Source of the DNA: Blastococcus fimeti
GTDB lineage: Bacteria > Actinomycetota > Actinomycetes > Mycobacteriales > Geodermatophilaceae
DNA length: 64,000 bases
Reading direction: 5' to 3'
NCBI GenBank assembly: GCA_900102115.1
Contig: FNAW01000004.1
Location: 248,001 to 312,000 of the forward strand
Shown here: positions 47,014 through 58,962 of the stretch, in pieces
Position numbering within the stretch: the first letter of the stretch is position 1
Layout of the letters: each line of letters begins with the position of its first letter
The notes under the pieces: model-generated
Told to the model about the DNA's origin: nothing
Seen by the model: the letters and a program-made list of their open reading frames with translations, nothing else
Databases searched by the model: none
Position numbers and translations under genes: made by a program

Positions 47014-47748
47014 TCAGAGCGGCACCCCGCTCGCCGTCGGTTCCGGCCGCCCGGCGACGGTGCGGTCGCGCAGCCGGAGCAGCGAGGCCCGCCCCGGACC
47101 GGGCGTCACCACCCGGGACAGCAGCACGAGTGCGAGCTCGGTGAGCAGCGCGAGCACCGCGATGAGGATCGCGCCGGCGATGATCTGGCCGTAGTCCTGC
47201 TGGCCGAAGCCGAGGTTCACGATCCGGCCGAGCCCGCCCCCGCCGACGAGGGCGGCCAGTCCGGCGGTGGCCACGACCTGCACGGCCGCCGTCCGCAGGC
47301 CGGTCATGACCAGCGGCAGGGCCAGCGGCAGCTCCACCCGGGTGACGACCTGCCCGCGGGTCATGCCCATGCCGCGCGCCGCCTCCCGGACGTCGGCGTC
47401 GACCCCGCGGAACCCGACGTAGGTGTTGGTGAGGATCGGGGGGATGGCGAAGACGGCCAGCGCGATGGTGGTGGCCCGGTTGCCGAAGCCGATGGGGCTG
47501 ACGGCGAACAGCGTCAGCAGGGCCAGCGTCGGGACGGCGCGGCTCACGTTGGACAGCACGACGACCGCGCCGCTCCCCCGCCCCGCGCTGCCCAGCGCGA
47601 CGCCCACGGGGAAGGCCAGGACGAGCGCGGCGAGCACCGCGACCACCGAGATGGCCAGGTGCTCGCCCAGCAGCTCGAGGATGCCGCTGCGCCGGGTCCA
47701 GTTCAGCGGGTCGTTGAGGTAGGCGATCGCGTCGCCGAAGCCGGTCAT
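47014..47748 (-). CDS. Betaine/choline-type ABC permease (ProW/OpuBB family), second
   Basis: A 244-residue inner-membrane permease with about six helices. The EAA coupling loop is in DVREAARGMGMTRGQVVTRVELPLALP, and GLAALVGGGGLGRIV is typical of the family. It pairs with the neighbouring permease to form the channel. Its ATG overlaps the stop of that gene (ATGA). Confidence 0.93.
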   Translation of the reverse strand: MTGFGDAIAYLNDPLNWTRRSGILELLGEHLAISVVAVLAALVLAFPVGVALGSAGRGSGAVVVLSNVSRAVPTLALLTLFAVSPIGFGNRATTIALAVFAIPPILTNTYVGFRGVDADVREAARGMGMTRGQVVTRVELPLALPLVMTGLRTAAVQVVATAGLAALVGGGGLGRIVNLGFGQQDYGQIIAGAILIAVLALLTELALVLLSRVVTPGPGRASLLRLRDRTVAGRPEPTASGVPL

Positions 47749-48443
47749 GCGCGCGCCGCCCGGGCCCAGGGCGTGAGCAGCCGCTCGACGCCGGCGAGCA
47801 GGACGTCGGCGACGAGGGCCAGCAGCACGCAGCCGACGGCCCCGGTGACGATCTCGGCCCGGTAGAAGTTGGCGTTGAACCCGCCGGTGATCAGCTGCCC
47901 GAGGCCGCCGTGCCCGACCAGCACGCCCACGGTCGTGAGGGCGACCGTGGACACGGTGGCGATGCGCAGCCCGGCCATGAACGCCGGCAGCGCCAGCGGG
48001 AGCTCGATCTGCCAGAACCGGCGCACGGCGCCGTAGCCCATGCCGCGGGCGGCCTCCTGGACGTCTGCCGGCACGCCCTGCAGGCCGACGAGGAAGTTGC
48101 GCACCAGGATGACCAGCGAGTACGCGGTGAGGCCGACCAGCACGGTCGTCGCGCTCAGGCCGGTGAACGGGAAGATCAGCGCGAACATGGCCAGCGACGG
48201 GATCGTGTAGACGATCGTGGACAGACCGAGCACCGCGCCGCCCAGCAGCCGACTGCGGCGGGCGAGGAGGGCGAGGGGCAGCGCGATCGCCGTGCCGATC
48301 AGGACCGCGCCGATGGTCAGCCGGACGTGCTCGCCCAGGTAGCCCATGATGGTGTCCCAGTTGTCGGCCACGTAGGAGCCGTCGAACCACGGGTTCGGTG
48401 CCTCGTCCACAGCGAGCACCGCACCCGCCCCCGCGCTCAGCAC
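47745..48443 (-). CDS. Betaine/choline-type ABC permease (ProW/OpuBD family), first
   Basis: A 232-residue permease with about six helices. The EAA loop is in DVQEAARGMGYGAVRRFWQIELPLALP and the GVLVGHGGLGQLITGGF motif matches the partner. The first 30 residues (NPWFDGSYVADNWDTIMGYLGEHV) are periplasmic-facing. The GTG start is only 26 bp from the start of the divergent ATPase gene, so each promoter must reach into the other coding sequence or the two must share control. Confidence 0.92.
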   Translation of the reverse strand: MLSAGAGAVLAVDEAPNPWFDGSYVADNWDTIMGYLGEHVRLTIGAVLIGTAIALPLALLARRSRLLGGAVLGLSTIVYTIPSLAMFALIFPFTGLSATTVLVGLTAYSLVILVRNFLVGLQGVPADVQEAARGMGYGAVRRFWQIELPLALPAFMAGLRIATVSTVALTTVGVLVGHGGLGQLITGGFNANFYRAEIVTGAVGCVLLALVADVLLAGVERLLTPWARAARA

Positions 48444-48469
48444 CGGGCGCTGCCCAGGAAGGTCACGAC

Positions 48470-49681
48470 GTGGACGCTACTGCGCAGGACCGACGCCCTG
48501 CGAGCGCGGACGACCCCGCGGTTCCCACGAGCCGGTCCGCGGTCGACATCCGGCTGGAGGGGGTCAGCAAGGTCTACGCCGACGGCACCGTCGGCGTCGC
48601 CGAGCTGGACCTGACCTTCGCCGCCGGTGAGCTGACCGTCCTGGTCGGCCCGTCCGGCTGCGGCAAGACCACGACGATGAAAATGATCAACCGGCTGATC
48701 GAGCCGACGACCGGTCGGATCCTGCTGGGCGGCGAGGACGTCACGCGCGCCGACCCCGAGCAGCTGCGCCGCCGGATCGGCTACGTCATCCAGAGCATCG
48801 GACTCTTCCCGCACCAGACCGTGCGCACGAACGTCGGCACGGTCCCGCGGCTGCTGGGCTGGGACAAGCACCGCATCCGGACGCGGGTGGACGAGCTGCT
48901 GACGACCGTCGGGCTGGACCCGGCCGCCCACGGGGACCGGTACCCGGCGCAGCTGTCCGGTGGCCAGCGGCAGCGGGCCGGCGTCGCGCGGGCGCTGGCC
49001 GCCGACCCGCCGGTGCTGCTCGTCGACGAGCCGTTCTCCGCCGTCGACCCCGTGGTGCGCGAGCGGCTGCAGTCGGAGTTCCTCCGCCTGCAGCAGGCGG
49101 TCCGCAAGACGATCGTGTTCGTCACCCACGACATCGAGGAGGCGGTCCGGATCGGCGACCGGATCGCCGTGATGAGCCAGGGCGGCCGGGTCGAGCAGTA
49201 CGCCACCCCCGCCGAGCTCCTCGGCCGGCCGGCCAACGAGTTCGTCGCCGACTTCGTCGGCGCCGACCGCGGGCTCAAGCGGCTGGCCGTCACCGGCATC
49301 GACCCCCGCGACCTGGAGCGGCCCCCGGTGGTGCACGTTGCCGACGGTCTGGCCGACGCCCGCGCCGCGCAGGAGCAGGCCGGCGCGCGCTGGGCCGTCG
49401 TCCTCGACGACGACGACAAGCTGCACGGCTGGCTCTCGCTCGACCGCGCCGTCGGCGCCGGCACGGTGGGCTCGGCCGCGCGGCGGATGGAGGCGTGGGT
49501 GCCGGCCGACGCCTCGCTCAAGGCGGCCTTCGCCACGATGCTCCAGCACGAGGCGGGCTGGGTGGCCGTCCTGGACGGCGACCGGTTCCTGGGGGTGCTC
49601 ACCCCGGAGTCGCTGCACGCAGCGCTGCGCCGGTCGGTGGAGGGCACCGTGCCGGAGACCGCGGGCGCGACTACCGCCTGA
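48470..49681 (+). CDS. Betaine/choline-type ABC ATPase with CBS domains (OpuBA/ProV family)
   Basis: A 403-residue ATPase. Walker A GPSGCGKTTT, Q-loop YVIQSIGLFPHQT (the SIGLFPH motif is typical of the OpuA/ProV family), signature LSGGQRQRAGVARALA, Walker B VLLVDEPFSAVDP, and H-loop FVTHDIEEA. Residues about 275-385 form a CBS pair that in relatives senses ionic strength or c-di-AMP. GTG at 48470 follows AGGAAGG. It is divergent from its permeases, unlike the usual ATPase-first operon. Confidence 0.93.
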   Translation: MDATAQDRRPASADDPAVPTSRSAVDIRLEGVSKVYADGTVGVAELDLTFAAGELTVLVGPSGCGKTTTMKMINRLIEPTTGRILLGGEDVTRADPEQLRRRIGYVIQSIGLFPHQTVRTNVGTVPRLLGWDKHRIRTRVDELLTTVGLDPAAHGDRYPAQLSGGQRQRAGVARALAADPPVLLVDEPFSAVDPVVRERLQSEFLRLQQAVRKTIVFVTHDIEEAVRIGDRIAVMSQGGRVEQYATPAELLGRPANEFVADFVGADRGLKRLAVTGIDPRDLERPPVVHVADGLADARAAQEQAGARWAVVLDDDDKLHGWLSLDRAVGAGTVGSAARRMEAWVPADASLKAAFATMLQHEAGWVAVLDGDRFLGVLTPESLHAALRRSVEGTVPETAGATTA

Positions 49682-49692
49682 TCGTGCCGAGG

Positions 49693-49709
49693 GGGGCCCG
49701 GAGGGTCCC
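49693..49709 (+). repeat. GGA-loop hairpin repeat, copy 3
   Basis: GGGGCCC-GGA-GGGTCCC, a 7-bp stem with the same G-U pair and GGA loop as the two copies near 22.9 kb. It lies 11 nt past the ATPase stop in the gap before the convergent DUF3180 gene, where a terminator would be expected. Confidence 0.7.
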
Positions 49710-49738
49710 GCGCAGGCGCGATGGACACGCTCAGCGGG

Positions 49739-50257
49739 TCAGGGGGACGGCTCGTGGTCGCGGTGTCCTCCGGAGGAGGACGGATCGGACGGCACGCGGC
49801 AGACGGACTCCAGCCACAGCGCGGCGACGACCAGCCCGAGCGAGCAGCCGATCCCGATCGCCGCGGTGACCGTGTCCCCACCCGCCGCCCGCAGCCGGCC
49901 GGCGGCGGGCCCGGCGTGGGCGAGCACCCCGCCCCAGACGCCGGTGAAGACGGCGCCGACGTAGGCGCTGGCCTGGGCGAGCACCACCAGCCGGGCGACC
50001 AGCAGCGGCTCGACGCGGCGCACCGCGGGCTCCCCAGGCCGCGGCGGGCGGCCCGCACGGGCGGCCCGCTCGGCCGCCAGCCGGATCCGCAGGGTGCGTG
50101 CCCCCAGCGCCTCGGCGACCGCCAGCACGGCCAGCGGCGCGGGCAGCCACCAGTGCAGCTCGGGCAGCGAGCCGTACCAGGCACGGACGAGCAGCCAGCT
50201 CGCCACCGCCAGTCCCAGGGCGAGGACGGCGAGATCACGACGGCGCACCGGGCTCAT
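49739..50257 (-). CDS. DUF3180 membrane protein (Rv3605c-like)
   Basis: A 172-residue protein with four transmembrane helices: LAVLALGLAVASWLLV, LPAPLAVLAVAEALG, VARLVVLAQASAYVGAVFTGVWGG and AIGIGCSLGLVVAALWLE. The family is always found after folK in actinobacteria and has no known role. ATG at 50257 is 10 nt after folK. Confidence 0.9.
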   Translation of the reverse strand: MSPVRRRDLAVLALGLAVASWLLVRAWYGSLPELHWWLPAPLAVLAVAEALGARTLRIRLAAERAARAGRPPRPGEPAVRRVEPLLVARLVVLAQASAYVGAVFTGVWGGVLAHAGPAAGRLRAAGGDTVTAAIGIGCSLGLVVAALWLESVCRVPSDPSSSGGHRDHEPSP

Positions 50258-50267
50258 CGGCGTCGGG

Positions 50268-50768
50268 TCACCCCTCGGCCCGGAGGACGACGGCGTCGAC
50301 CTCGGCGGGATCGAGGGCGGCGACGAGGTCGCGCACCCGTCCGTACCCGGGCAGCTCGGCGTCGCCGTCGACGGCCAGCCACGGCACGAGGACGAACGCC
50401 CGCTCGTGCGCCCGGGGGTGCGGCAGGGTGAGCGCGGGGTCGTCGGACCGGACCGGGATCCCCTCGTCGTCGACGACGGTGACGATGTCGACGTCCAGCG
50501 TGCGGGCGCCCCAGCGGACCTCCCGGGTGCGTCCGGCGGCCTGCTCCAGCTCGTGCGCACGGGTCAGCCAGCCCGCGGCGTCGCGGCCGCCGTGCAGCAC
50601 CGCGACGACGTTCAGGTAGGGCGGCTGCTCGACCGGCCCCCAGGGCGGGGTCTCGTACAGGCCGGAGGAGGTCACCTCGCCGTCGGCGGCCAGCGCGGCG
50701 AGCGCGGTGCGCAGGGTGCCGGCCCGGTCGCCGAGGTCGGCGCCCACCGAGAGGACGACGCGGCTCAT
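50268..50768 (-). CDS. folK: 6-hydroxymethyl-7,8-dihydropterin pyrophosphokinase
   Basis: A 166-residue HPPK. It transfers pyrophosphate from ATP to the pterin before FolP acts. GLYETPPWGPVEQPPYLNVVA, RWGARTLDVDI and PHPRAHERAFVLVPW are diagnostic. ATG overlaps the folB stop (ATGA). Confidence 0.97.
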   Translation of the reverse strand: MSRVVLSVGADLGDRAGTLRTALAALAADGEVTSSGLYETPPWGPVEQPPYLNVVAVLHGGRDAAGWLTRAHELEQAAGRTREVRWGARTLDVDIVTVVDDEGIPVRSDDPALTLPHPRAHERAFVLVPWLAVDGDAELPGYGRVRDLVAALDPAEVDAVVLRAEG

Positions 50769-51172
50769 GCCCGCTCGCGCCGGATGCTCACGGTCACGTC
50801 GTCGAAGGGCACGCCCAGCTCGGCCTGCGGCTTGTGCACGGTGATCTCCGCCGCGGCGACCAGCGGGTCGGCCAGGCAGACGTCGGCCAGTCGCTGGCAC
50901 AGCGTCTCGAGCAGGTCGACCGGGTCGCCGACCAGCACGTGGTGCAACTGCTGCGCCAGGTCGGCGTAGTTGACGGTCAGCGCGAGGTCGTCCCCTGCGG
51001 CCGCGGGGGCGGTGTCCACCTCGAGGACGGCGTCGACGGTGAACAGCTGCCCGCGCTCCCGCTCGAAGGCGTAGACGCCGTGGTGCGCGTGCGCGCGCAG
51101 GCCCCGCACCGCGATGCGGTCGGGCACGCGGCGGGGCGGCGCCGACGGGGACGACGACGGGGACTCAGCCAT
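50765..51172 (-). CDS. folB: Dihydroneopterin aldolase
   Basis: A 135-residue enzyme (tunnel fold) cleaving dihydroneopterin. The start region (IAVRGLRAHAHHGVYAFERERGQLF), the conserved Glu in ETLCQRLADVCL and the Lys in VHKPQAELG are intact. A 15-residue Ser/Pro-rich extension precedes the domain. Its start overlaps the end of folP by 8 nt. Confidence 0.96.
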   Translation of the reverse strand: MAESPSSSPSAPPRRVPDRIAVRGLRAHAHHGVYAFERERGQLFTVDAVLEVDTAPAAAGDDLALTVNYADLAQQLHHVLVGDPVDLLETLCQRLADVCLADPLVAAAEITVHKPQAELGVPFDDVTVSIRRERA

Positions 51173-52028
51173 GACGGGCTCCCTTGGCGGCTCGGACGGC
51201 GTCCAGGGTGCGCAGCGCGTCGACGGACGCGGCCGCGTCGTGCACCCGCACCCCCCACGCCCCGGCCTCGGCGGCGAGCACGGTGGTGGCGAGGGTCGCG
51301 GCGTCGCGTTCGTCGGCGGGGCGGGGCGCGCCGTCGGGACCGGCGAGCAGCCGGCCCAGGAAGGTCTTGCGGGACGCGCCGACCAGCACCGGCAGCCCCA
51401 GGGCGGTCAGCCGCTCCAGCCCCGCCAGCAGCGCCCAGTTGTGCTCGGCGCGCTTGGCGAAGCCCAGGCCCGGGTCCAGGACGAGCTGCTCGGGGGCGAC
51501 CCCGGCGGCGACGACGTCCTCCACGCGGGCGGTGAGCTCGGCACACACCTCGGTGACCACGTCCCCGTACTGCGCGGCCGCGTACATCTCGCGGCTGTGC
51601 CCGCGCCAGTGCATGAGCACCCACGGCACGCGGGCCCCGGCGACGAGCTCGGCCATGTTGGTGTCGGCCAGCCCGCCGCTCACGTCGTTGACCAGCTGGG
51701 CGCCCGCGGCCAGGGCGGCCTCGGCCACCTCGGCGCGGGTGGTGTCCACGCTGGTGCGCACGCCCGCGGCGGACAGCTCGCGGATGACCGGCACGACCCG
51801 GCCGCACTCCTCGCGGGCGTCGACGCGGTCGGCGCCCGGGCGGGTCGACTCCCCGCCCACGTCGACGTAGTCGGCCCCGGCGGCGTGCATCGCCAGGCCG
51901 TGCTCGATCGCCGTCGCCGGGTCGGAGAAGCAGCCGCCGTCGGAGAAGGAGTCGGGCGTGACGTTGAGGACGCCCATGACCAGGCAGCGTCCCGGCCGCG
52001 GGAGGGTGATCCCCACGGCCCGGGTCAC
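51165..52028 (-). CDS. folP: Dihydropteroate synthase
   Basis: A 287-residue TIM-barrel enzyme joining pABA with the pterin; target of sulfonamides. [38 protein letters not shown] and GASRKTFLG are all present. The GTG at 52028 overlaps the folE stop (GTGA). Confidence 0.97.
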   Translation of the reverse strand: MTRAVGITLPRPGRCLVMGVLNVTPDSFSDGGCFSDPATAIEHGLAMHAAGADYVDVGGESTRPGADRVDAREECGRVVPVIRELSAAGVRTSVDTTRAEVAEAALAAGAQLVNDVSGGLADTNMAELVAGARVPWVLMHWRGHSREMYAAAQYGDVVTEVCAELTARVEDVVAAGVAPEQLVLDPGLGFAKRAEHNWALLAGLERLTALGLPVLVGASRKTFLGRLLAGPDGAPRPADERDAATLATTVLAAEAGAWGVRVHDAAASVDALRTLDAVRAAKGARHG

Positions 52029-52596
52029 CTGCCCAGCACGAGGCTCATCGCCTCGCTGCGGGTGGCCGCGTTGTCCCGGAAGATCCCGCGGACCGCGGAG
52101 GTGACCGTGGTGGTGCCGGGCTTGCGGATGCCCCGCATCGCCATGCAGAGGTGTTCGGCCTCGATGACCACGATCACACCCTGCGGCTTGAGGACGTCGT
52201 CCAGCGCGTCGGCGATCTGCCGGGTCATCCGCTCCTGCACCTGCGGGCGGCGGGCGTAGACCTCGACCAGCCGGGCCACCTTCGACAACCCCGTGACCCG
52301 GCCGTCGGCGCCGGGGATGTACCCGACGTGCGCGACCCCGTGGAAGGGCACGAGGTGGTGCTCGCAGGTCGAGTACATCGCGATGTCCTTGACCAGCACG
52401 AGCTCGTCGTGGTTCTCGTCGAACGTCGTCGCCAGGATCTCGTACGGGTCCTGCCAGAGCCCGGCGAAGGTCTCCGTGTAGGCCCGGGCGACGCGCGCCG
52501 GGGTGTCCTGCAGCCCCGGGCGGTCGGGGTCCTCGCCGATGGCCAGCAGCAGCTCGCGGACGGCCGCCTCCGCGCGGGCGGAGTCGATCCGCTCGG

Positions 52597-52600
<4 letters not shown>
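52025..52600 (-). CDS. folE: GTP cyclohydrolase I
   Basis: A 191-residue type I enzyme catalysing the first step of folate synthesis. Zinc ligands are in [12 protein letters not shown] and EHLCMAMRG; the [12 protein letters not shown] motif is present. The GTG at 52600 overlaps the ftsH stop (GTGA). With folP, folB and folK it gives a near-complete folate operon. Confidence 0.97.
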
Positions 52601-54582
<1,982 letters not shown>

Positions 54583-54699
54583 ACACCGATGCCGGGCACC
54601 GGCGGAGCCGGTCTGCCCGTCGACCCTCCTGCTCATCCGGTGACACTGCCTGCGACCCGGGCAGGGCCCCCGGCGCTCTGCGCAGCGTCGTCGGCCCCG

Positions 54700-54705
54700 A
54701 AGGTA
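54700..54705 (-). promoter_or_regulatory. Candidate -10 box of ftsH
   Basis: TACCTT on the minus strand in the 167-nt hpt-ftsH gap. This suggests ftsH-fol genes are transcribed separately from tilS-hpt. Confidence 0.4.
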
Positions 54706-54749
54706 CACCGGGGATCCTGTGGATCCCCTGGGTCACGACGGCACCCCCG

Positions 54750-55334
54750 CTAGGCGTACACCTCGGGCTTCAGGGTGGCGATGTAGGGCAGGTCGCGGTA
54801 GCGCTCGGCGTAGTCGAGGCCGTAGCCGACGACGAACTCGTTCGGGATGTCGAAGCCGATGTACTTGACCGGCACCTCGACCTTCACCGCGTCGGGCTTG
54901 CGCAGCAGCGCGCAGACCTCCAGCGAGGCCGGGGCGCGGCCGCCAAGGTTCTTGAGCAGCCAGGACAGCGTCAGGCCGGAGTCGATGATGTCCTCGAGCA
55001 CCAGGACGTGCTTGTCGGTGATGTCGCGGTCGAGGTCCTTGAGGATCCGCACCACGCCCGAGGAGCTGGTGGCCGAGCCGTAGGACGAGACGGCCATGAA
55101 CTCCATCTGCGTGGGCAGCTGCAGCGCCCGGGCGAAGTCGCTCATGAACAGCACCGCGCCCTTGAGGACGCCGACCAGGAGCACTTCCTTGCCCGCGTAG
55201 TCGTCCGCGATCTGAGCGGCGAGCTCGCCGATCTTGGCCTGGATCTGCGCCTCGCTGAGCAGGACGTGGTCGATGTCCGGCCCGTACCCGTGGTCGGGGC
55301 CCAGGGCCCCGGAACTGGTCGCAGACTCGCTCAC
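54750..55334 (-). CDS. hpt: Hypoxanthine-guanine phosphoribosyltransferase
   Basis: A 194-residue PRTase for purine salvage. The PRPP loop is [15 protein letters not shown] and [40 protein letters not shown] are diagnostic. GTG at 55334 overlaps the tilS stop (GTGA). The tilS-hpt pairing is conserved in many Gram-positives. Confidence 0.96.
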   Translation of the reverse strand: MSESATSSGALGPDHGYGPDIDHVLLSEAQIQAKIGELAAQIADDYAGKEVLLVGVLKGAVLFMSDFARALQLPTQMEFMAVSSYGSATSSSGVVRILKDLDRDITDKHVLVLEDIIDSGLTLSWLLKNLGGRAPASLEVCALLRKPDAVKVEVPVKYIGFDIPNEFVVGYGLDYAERYRDLPYIATLKPEVYA

Positions 55335-56353
55335 GCGTCGAACTCCTCGCGGTCGTGTGGTGCAGATGGCGGGCCGCCGCCGTCGCGCACGGGTTCCAGC
55401 CTCAGGGTGCCAGACGCCCGGACGACGCCCGCGCCGCCGGGTAGGTCGACCCGGCCCTGCCCCCTCCACCGCACCAGCAGCGCATCGACCGCGTCCAGGT
55501 GCACCGCCTGGAGGTCGCGCACCCCGGCCGCTCGCAGCCACCCCCGCAGCACCCGCGTGCGCAGGGCCGTGACCAGGCCCGCGACGTCGGCGACGGCCAG
55601 GCCGTCGTCGCAGGTCAGGGCGGCGAGGTGGGCGGCGGCGAGCTCGTCCAGCGCGTCGAGGTCGGCGCGCAGCAGCCCGGCCGTCCGCGCCAGCGCCGGC
55701 GCCGCTCCCCCGCCCAGCACCTCCTCCAGCAGCGGCAGCACCTCGGTGCGCAGCCGGACGCGGGTGTAGGCGGGGTCGTCGTTCCACGGGTCGTCCCACA
55801 CCGGCAGCTCGGCGGCGGCGCAGGCCGCGCGGGTCGTCGTCCGCCGGACGCCGAGCAGCGGCCGCCACCAGGTGGCGCCCCCGGCCCGGCGTTGCTCGAC
55901 CATCCCGGCCACCGAGCGCGGGCCCGAGCCGCGGCCGAGGCCGAGCAGCACCGTCTCGGCCTGGTCGTCGAGGGTGTGCCCCAGCGCCACCCGGGCCCCG
56001 TGCTCGCCCGCGACGCGGGCCAGGGCCGCGTACCGGGCGGCGCGGGCGGCGCCCTCGGGCCCGCCGTCCACACCGACGTCCACCGGGACGACGAGGACCG
56101 GCGACAGGCCCAGGTCGCGCAGCAGTCCCGCCGTCGTCGCCGCCCGCTCCGCCGACCCCGGCTGCAGGCCGTGGTCCACCGTCACCGCGCCCGCCGGCAC
56201 CCCGGCGCGGGGTGCCTCGAAGGCGATGGCGGCGGCCAGCGCCAGGGAGTCCGCTCCCCCGCTGCAGGCGACGAGCACCGGCTGCGCCGACCCGCTCAGC
56301 CCCGGGCGGACGGCGCTGCGGACCTGCGCGACCGCGGCGTGCGGGCCGACCAC
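55331..56353 (-). CDS. tilS: tRNA(Ile)-lysidine synthetase
   Basis: A 340-residue enzyme that makes lysidine at C34 of tRNA-Ile(CAU). The N-type ATP-pyrophosphatase P-loop is [21 protein letters not shown] and [20 protein letters not shown] follow, then the specificity region. GTG at 56353 begins 2 nt after the upstream metalloprotease stop. Confidence 0.95.
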   Translation of the reverse strand: MVGPHAAVAQVRSAVRPGLSGSAQPVLVACSGGADSLALAAAIAFEAPRAGVPAGAVTVDHGLQPGSAERAATTAGLLRDLGLSPVLVVPVDVGVDGGPEGAARAARYAALARVAGEHGARVALGHTLDDQAETVLLGLGRGSGPRSVAGMVEQRRAGGATWWRPLLGVRRTTTRAACAAAELPVWDDPWNDDPAYTRVRLRTEVLPLLEEVLGGGAAPALARTAGLLRADLDALDELAAAHLAALTCDDGLAVADVAGLVTALRTRVLRGWLRAAGVRDLQAVHLDAVDALLVRWRGQGRVDLPGGAGVVRASGTLRLEPVRDGGGPPSAPHDREEFDA

Positions 56354-56355
56354 GC

Positions 56356-57438
56356 TCAGGCGGGGATGGCCGGCCGGCCGAGGACCCGCTCGACCCAGCG
56401 CTCGGGGGCGGTGAGCTCCTCGATGAGCGGCAGGTTCTCGGGCTTGACCCAGACCTGGTTGAAGCCCTCCATGCCGGCCCGGTCGACGACCCCGCCGACG
56501 AACACCCGGCCGTCGGCGTACTGCTTCATCTTCTGCTCCAGGCCGAGCAGTCGGCGCAGCACGCGGTCGACCGGCCCGCGGCCCTTGCGGCGCTGGGCGA
56601 ACCGCTTGCGCAGCGTCCGCACCGTCGGCACGACGTCGGGACCGACGCCGTCCATCACGTACTCGGCGTGCCCCTCGACCAGGCTCATGACCGCGGTGAC
56701 CCGGTCGAGCACCTCCCGCTGGCGGGGGTCGCGGATCAGCGCCATGAGCCCCTCGGACTCGCCGTCGTCCCCGCGGATGGCCTCGGTGATGCCGCGGAGC
56801 ACGTCCTGCAACCGCTCGCGGAGGACGTCGCCGGTCAGGTCGGTCGCGTCGACGAACTCGGCGATCTGGGCTTCGAGGTAGGGCTTCAGCCACGGGACGG
56901 CGGTGAACTGCAGCTGATGGGTGACCTCGTGCAGGCACACCCAGAGCCGGAAGTCCGACGGGTCGACGCCGAGCTTCTGCTCGGTCGCGACGATGTTCGG
57001 GGCGACGAGCAGCAGCCGGCCGCCCGTGCCGAAGACCTCGTACTGGCCGAGGACGCGGGAGCTGAGGAACGCCAGCACGCCGCCGGCCTGGATGCCGGTG
57101 ACCCGCGAGCCGACGGCGGTGGCGAGGGCGCCGGGCCGGCTGCCGGTGCGCTCGGCGAGGGCCTCGACCAGCGGGTCGAGCAGCGCGGCCATGCCGCGGG
57201 CGTTGGCATCGACCCAGCCGGGGCGGTCGACGACGGCGACCTCCGGCACGGGCCCGCCGGGGGCAGCCGTCAGGCCGGTGAGCTTCTCGACGTGCGCGAC
57301 CGCGGTGGCCGCGGCCTCGTGCAGCTCGCGGACGACGGCGGCGGCGTCCTCCCGGGTGGTGGCCGGCCCGGGCCCGGCGAGCCGGCGGGCGGTGCGGCCG
57401 GCGAGCTTCCAGTCGACCATCGAGGCGGGGCTGCTCAT
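56356..57438 (-). CDS. Zinc-dependent metalloprotease, DUF2342 (Rv3626c-like)
   Basis: A 360-residue protein of the actinobacterial family also labelled coenzyme F420 biosynthesis-associated. The zinc motif HEVTHQLQF (HExxH) lies near residue 170, and a conserved [12 protein letters not shown] supplies the third ligand region. NTRs such as QYEVF and [12 protein letters not shown] are conserved. The substrate is unknown, and a link to F420 is only by genomic association. ATG at 57438 with TACCGT 6 nt upstream; it heads the tilS-hpt operon. Confidence 0.9.
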   Translation of the reverse strand: MSSPASMVDWKLAGRTARRLAGPGPATTREDAAAVVRELHEAAATAVAHVEKLTGLTAAPGGPVPEVAVVDRPGWVDANARGMAALLDPLVEALAERTGSRPGALATAVGSRVTGIQAGGVLAFLSSRVLGQYEVFGTGGRLLLVAPNIVATEQKLGVDPSDFRLWVCLHEVTHQLQFTAVPWLKPYLEAQIAEFVDATDLTGDVLRERLQDVLRGITEAIRGDDGESEGLMALIRDPRQREVLDRVTAVMSLVEGHAEYVMDGVGPDVVPTVRTLRKRFAQRRKGRGPVDRVLRRLLGLEQKMKQYADGRVFVGGVVDRAGMEGFNQVWVKPENLPLIEELTAPERWVERVLGRPAIPA

Positions 57439-57444
57439 CGGCCC

Positions 57445-57450
57445 ACGGTA
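57445..57450 (-). promoter_or_regulatory. -10 box of the DUF2342 gene
   Basis: TACCGT on the minus strand, 6 nt before ATG 57438; no SD. Confidence 0.5.
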
Positions 57451-57482
57451 CCCACGGGGGGCGACGTCGCCCGGCGCGCGAG

Positions 57483-58904
57483 CTAGCTGCAGCCGCAGGC
57501 GGCGAGCGCGGCCGCGACCCGGTCCAGTGCCGCCTCGGCGCTGGCCTCGCTGCCCGACTCGTCGGCGATGACGGCGAAGGCCAGCAGCCGCCCGTCCGCG
57601 GTGACGGCTGTTCCGGCCAGCGCGTGCACGCCGAGCAGCGTGCCGGTCTTGGCGCGGACCACGCCCGGGGCGGTGTCGGCGTCGCCGCGGTCGAACAGCG
57701 TGCCGTCGTAGCCGGCCACCGGCAGGCCGGAGAGCATCGTCGACGCGCCCTCGATCGAGCCGTCGGCGGCGCCGGCCACCAGCTCGGTGAGCACGCCGGC
57801 GGGTACCTGGTCGAGCACGGACAGGCCGCTGCCGTCGGCGAGGGACACGCCGGTGACGTCGACACCGGCCTCGCCCAGCGCGGCCACGACCGCCTCCGCC
57901 GCGCCCTCGAAGGAGGCCGGCAGGTCGCGGGCCAGCGCCACCTGGCGGGCCAGCGCCTCGGCCAGCACGTTGTCCGACATAGACAGCGCCTGCTCCACCA
58001 GCCGCCCGACGGGCGCGGACTCGACGGTGGCCAGCGTCCTGGCCCCGCTCGGCGCCTCGCCGAGGACGACGGTCGCGCCCGGGGCGCCCAGGGCGTCGGC
58101 GAGGGCGACGCCGGCGTCGATTCCGGGCTGGCCGCTGCGGACCTGCGCGCCGGGGCTCACGCGGGCGCCGTCGACGGCGGTGGCGGTGATCGGCGCGGCG
58201 TAGGTCGAGGGCGCGTCCGCCGGGCCCCAGCCCGCGGCGGTCAGCGGGCCGGTGAACAGCGAGCTGTCGACGACGATCCGGCTGACCGGGCTGCCGGCGG
58301 GCAGGGCCGCCGTCACCTGGGCGGCGAGGTCGGCGACGGTGGGGGCACCGGGATAGGTCTGCGACGGGGAGGTGCGCGAGAGCGTCGGGTCGCCACCCCC
58401 GACGAGGACGACCTCTCCGGGAGCGGTGCCGGCGACGACCGTCGTCGCAAGGGTCTGCGCGGGGTCCAGCGTGGTGAGCGTGGCGACCGCGGTCAGCAGC
58501 TTCGCGGTGGACGCGGGGACCGACGGGGAGGAGGCGTCCTGGTCGAGCAGCACCTCGCCGGTGGCCACATCGACGACCTCGGCGGAGACGCCGGCACCCA
58601 GGCCCGGGTCCTGCAGCAGCGGCCCGATGCGGGTGGCGAGGACTCCGGGGTCGGGCGCGGGGGCCGCCGAGTCGAGCGAGGCGAGCACCGGTGTCGCCTC
58701 CGCGAGCTCGGGCAGCTCGGCGTCGGGCACCTCGACCGTGTCGTCGGCGGCCGTCGAGCCTCCGCCGCCGAACCCGCCGGCGAGCGCGAAGCCACCTCCG
58801 ACGAGGAGCAGGACGAGCGCGATGACGCCCAGTGCGATGCGCCGACGGAACCGTCCGGTCTTCGCTGTGACGATCGTCGAACCGCTCGACGCGATGGTGC
58901 CCAC
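57483..58904 (-). CDS. dacB: D-Ala-D-Ala carboxypeptidase/endopeptidase (PBP4 type)
   Basis: A 473-residue class C penicillin-binding protein. A basic N-terminus and one helix (about 22-45, [21 protein letters not shown]) form an uncleaved anchor. SxxK is in [11 protein letters not shown], SxN in [13 protein letters not shown] and KTG in [10 protein letters not shown]. The large insert between SxxK and SxN marks the PBP4/DacB family, which trims peptidoglycan peptides. The GTG at 58904 is the best start available, though its SD is poor. Divergent from ppa by 58 bp. Confidence 0.93.
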   Translation of the reverse strand: MGTIASSGSTIVTAKTGRFRRRIALGVIALVLLLVGGGFALAGGFGGGGSTAADDTVEVPDAELPELAEATPVLASLDSAAPAPDPGVLATRIGPLLQDPGLGAGVSAEVVDVATGEVLLDQDASSPSVPASTAKLLTAVATLTTLDPAQTLATTVVAGTAPGEVVLVGGGDPTLSRTSPSQTYPGAPTVADLAAQVTAALPAGSPVSRIVVDSSLFTGPLTAAGWGPADAPSTYAAPITATAVDGARVSPGAQVRSGQPGIDAGVALADALGAPGATVVLGEAPSGARTLATVESAPVGRLVEQALSMSDNVLAEALARQVALARDLPASFEGAAEAVVAALGEAGVDVTGVSLADGSGLSVLDQVPAGVLTELVAGAADGSIEGASTMLSGLPVAGYDGTLFDRGDADTAPGVVRAKTGTLLGVHALAGTAVTADGRLLAFAVIADESGSEASAEAALDRVAAALAACGCS

Positions 58905-58962
58905 CCCCCAAAAAGGTGACCTCCGCGGAACACGCGAGGTCACCGTGCGCAAGACTAGGCGG

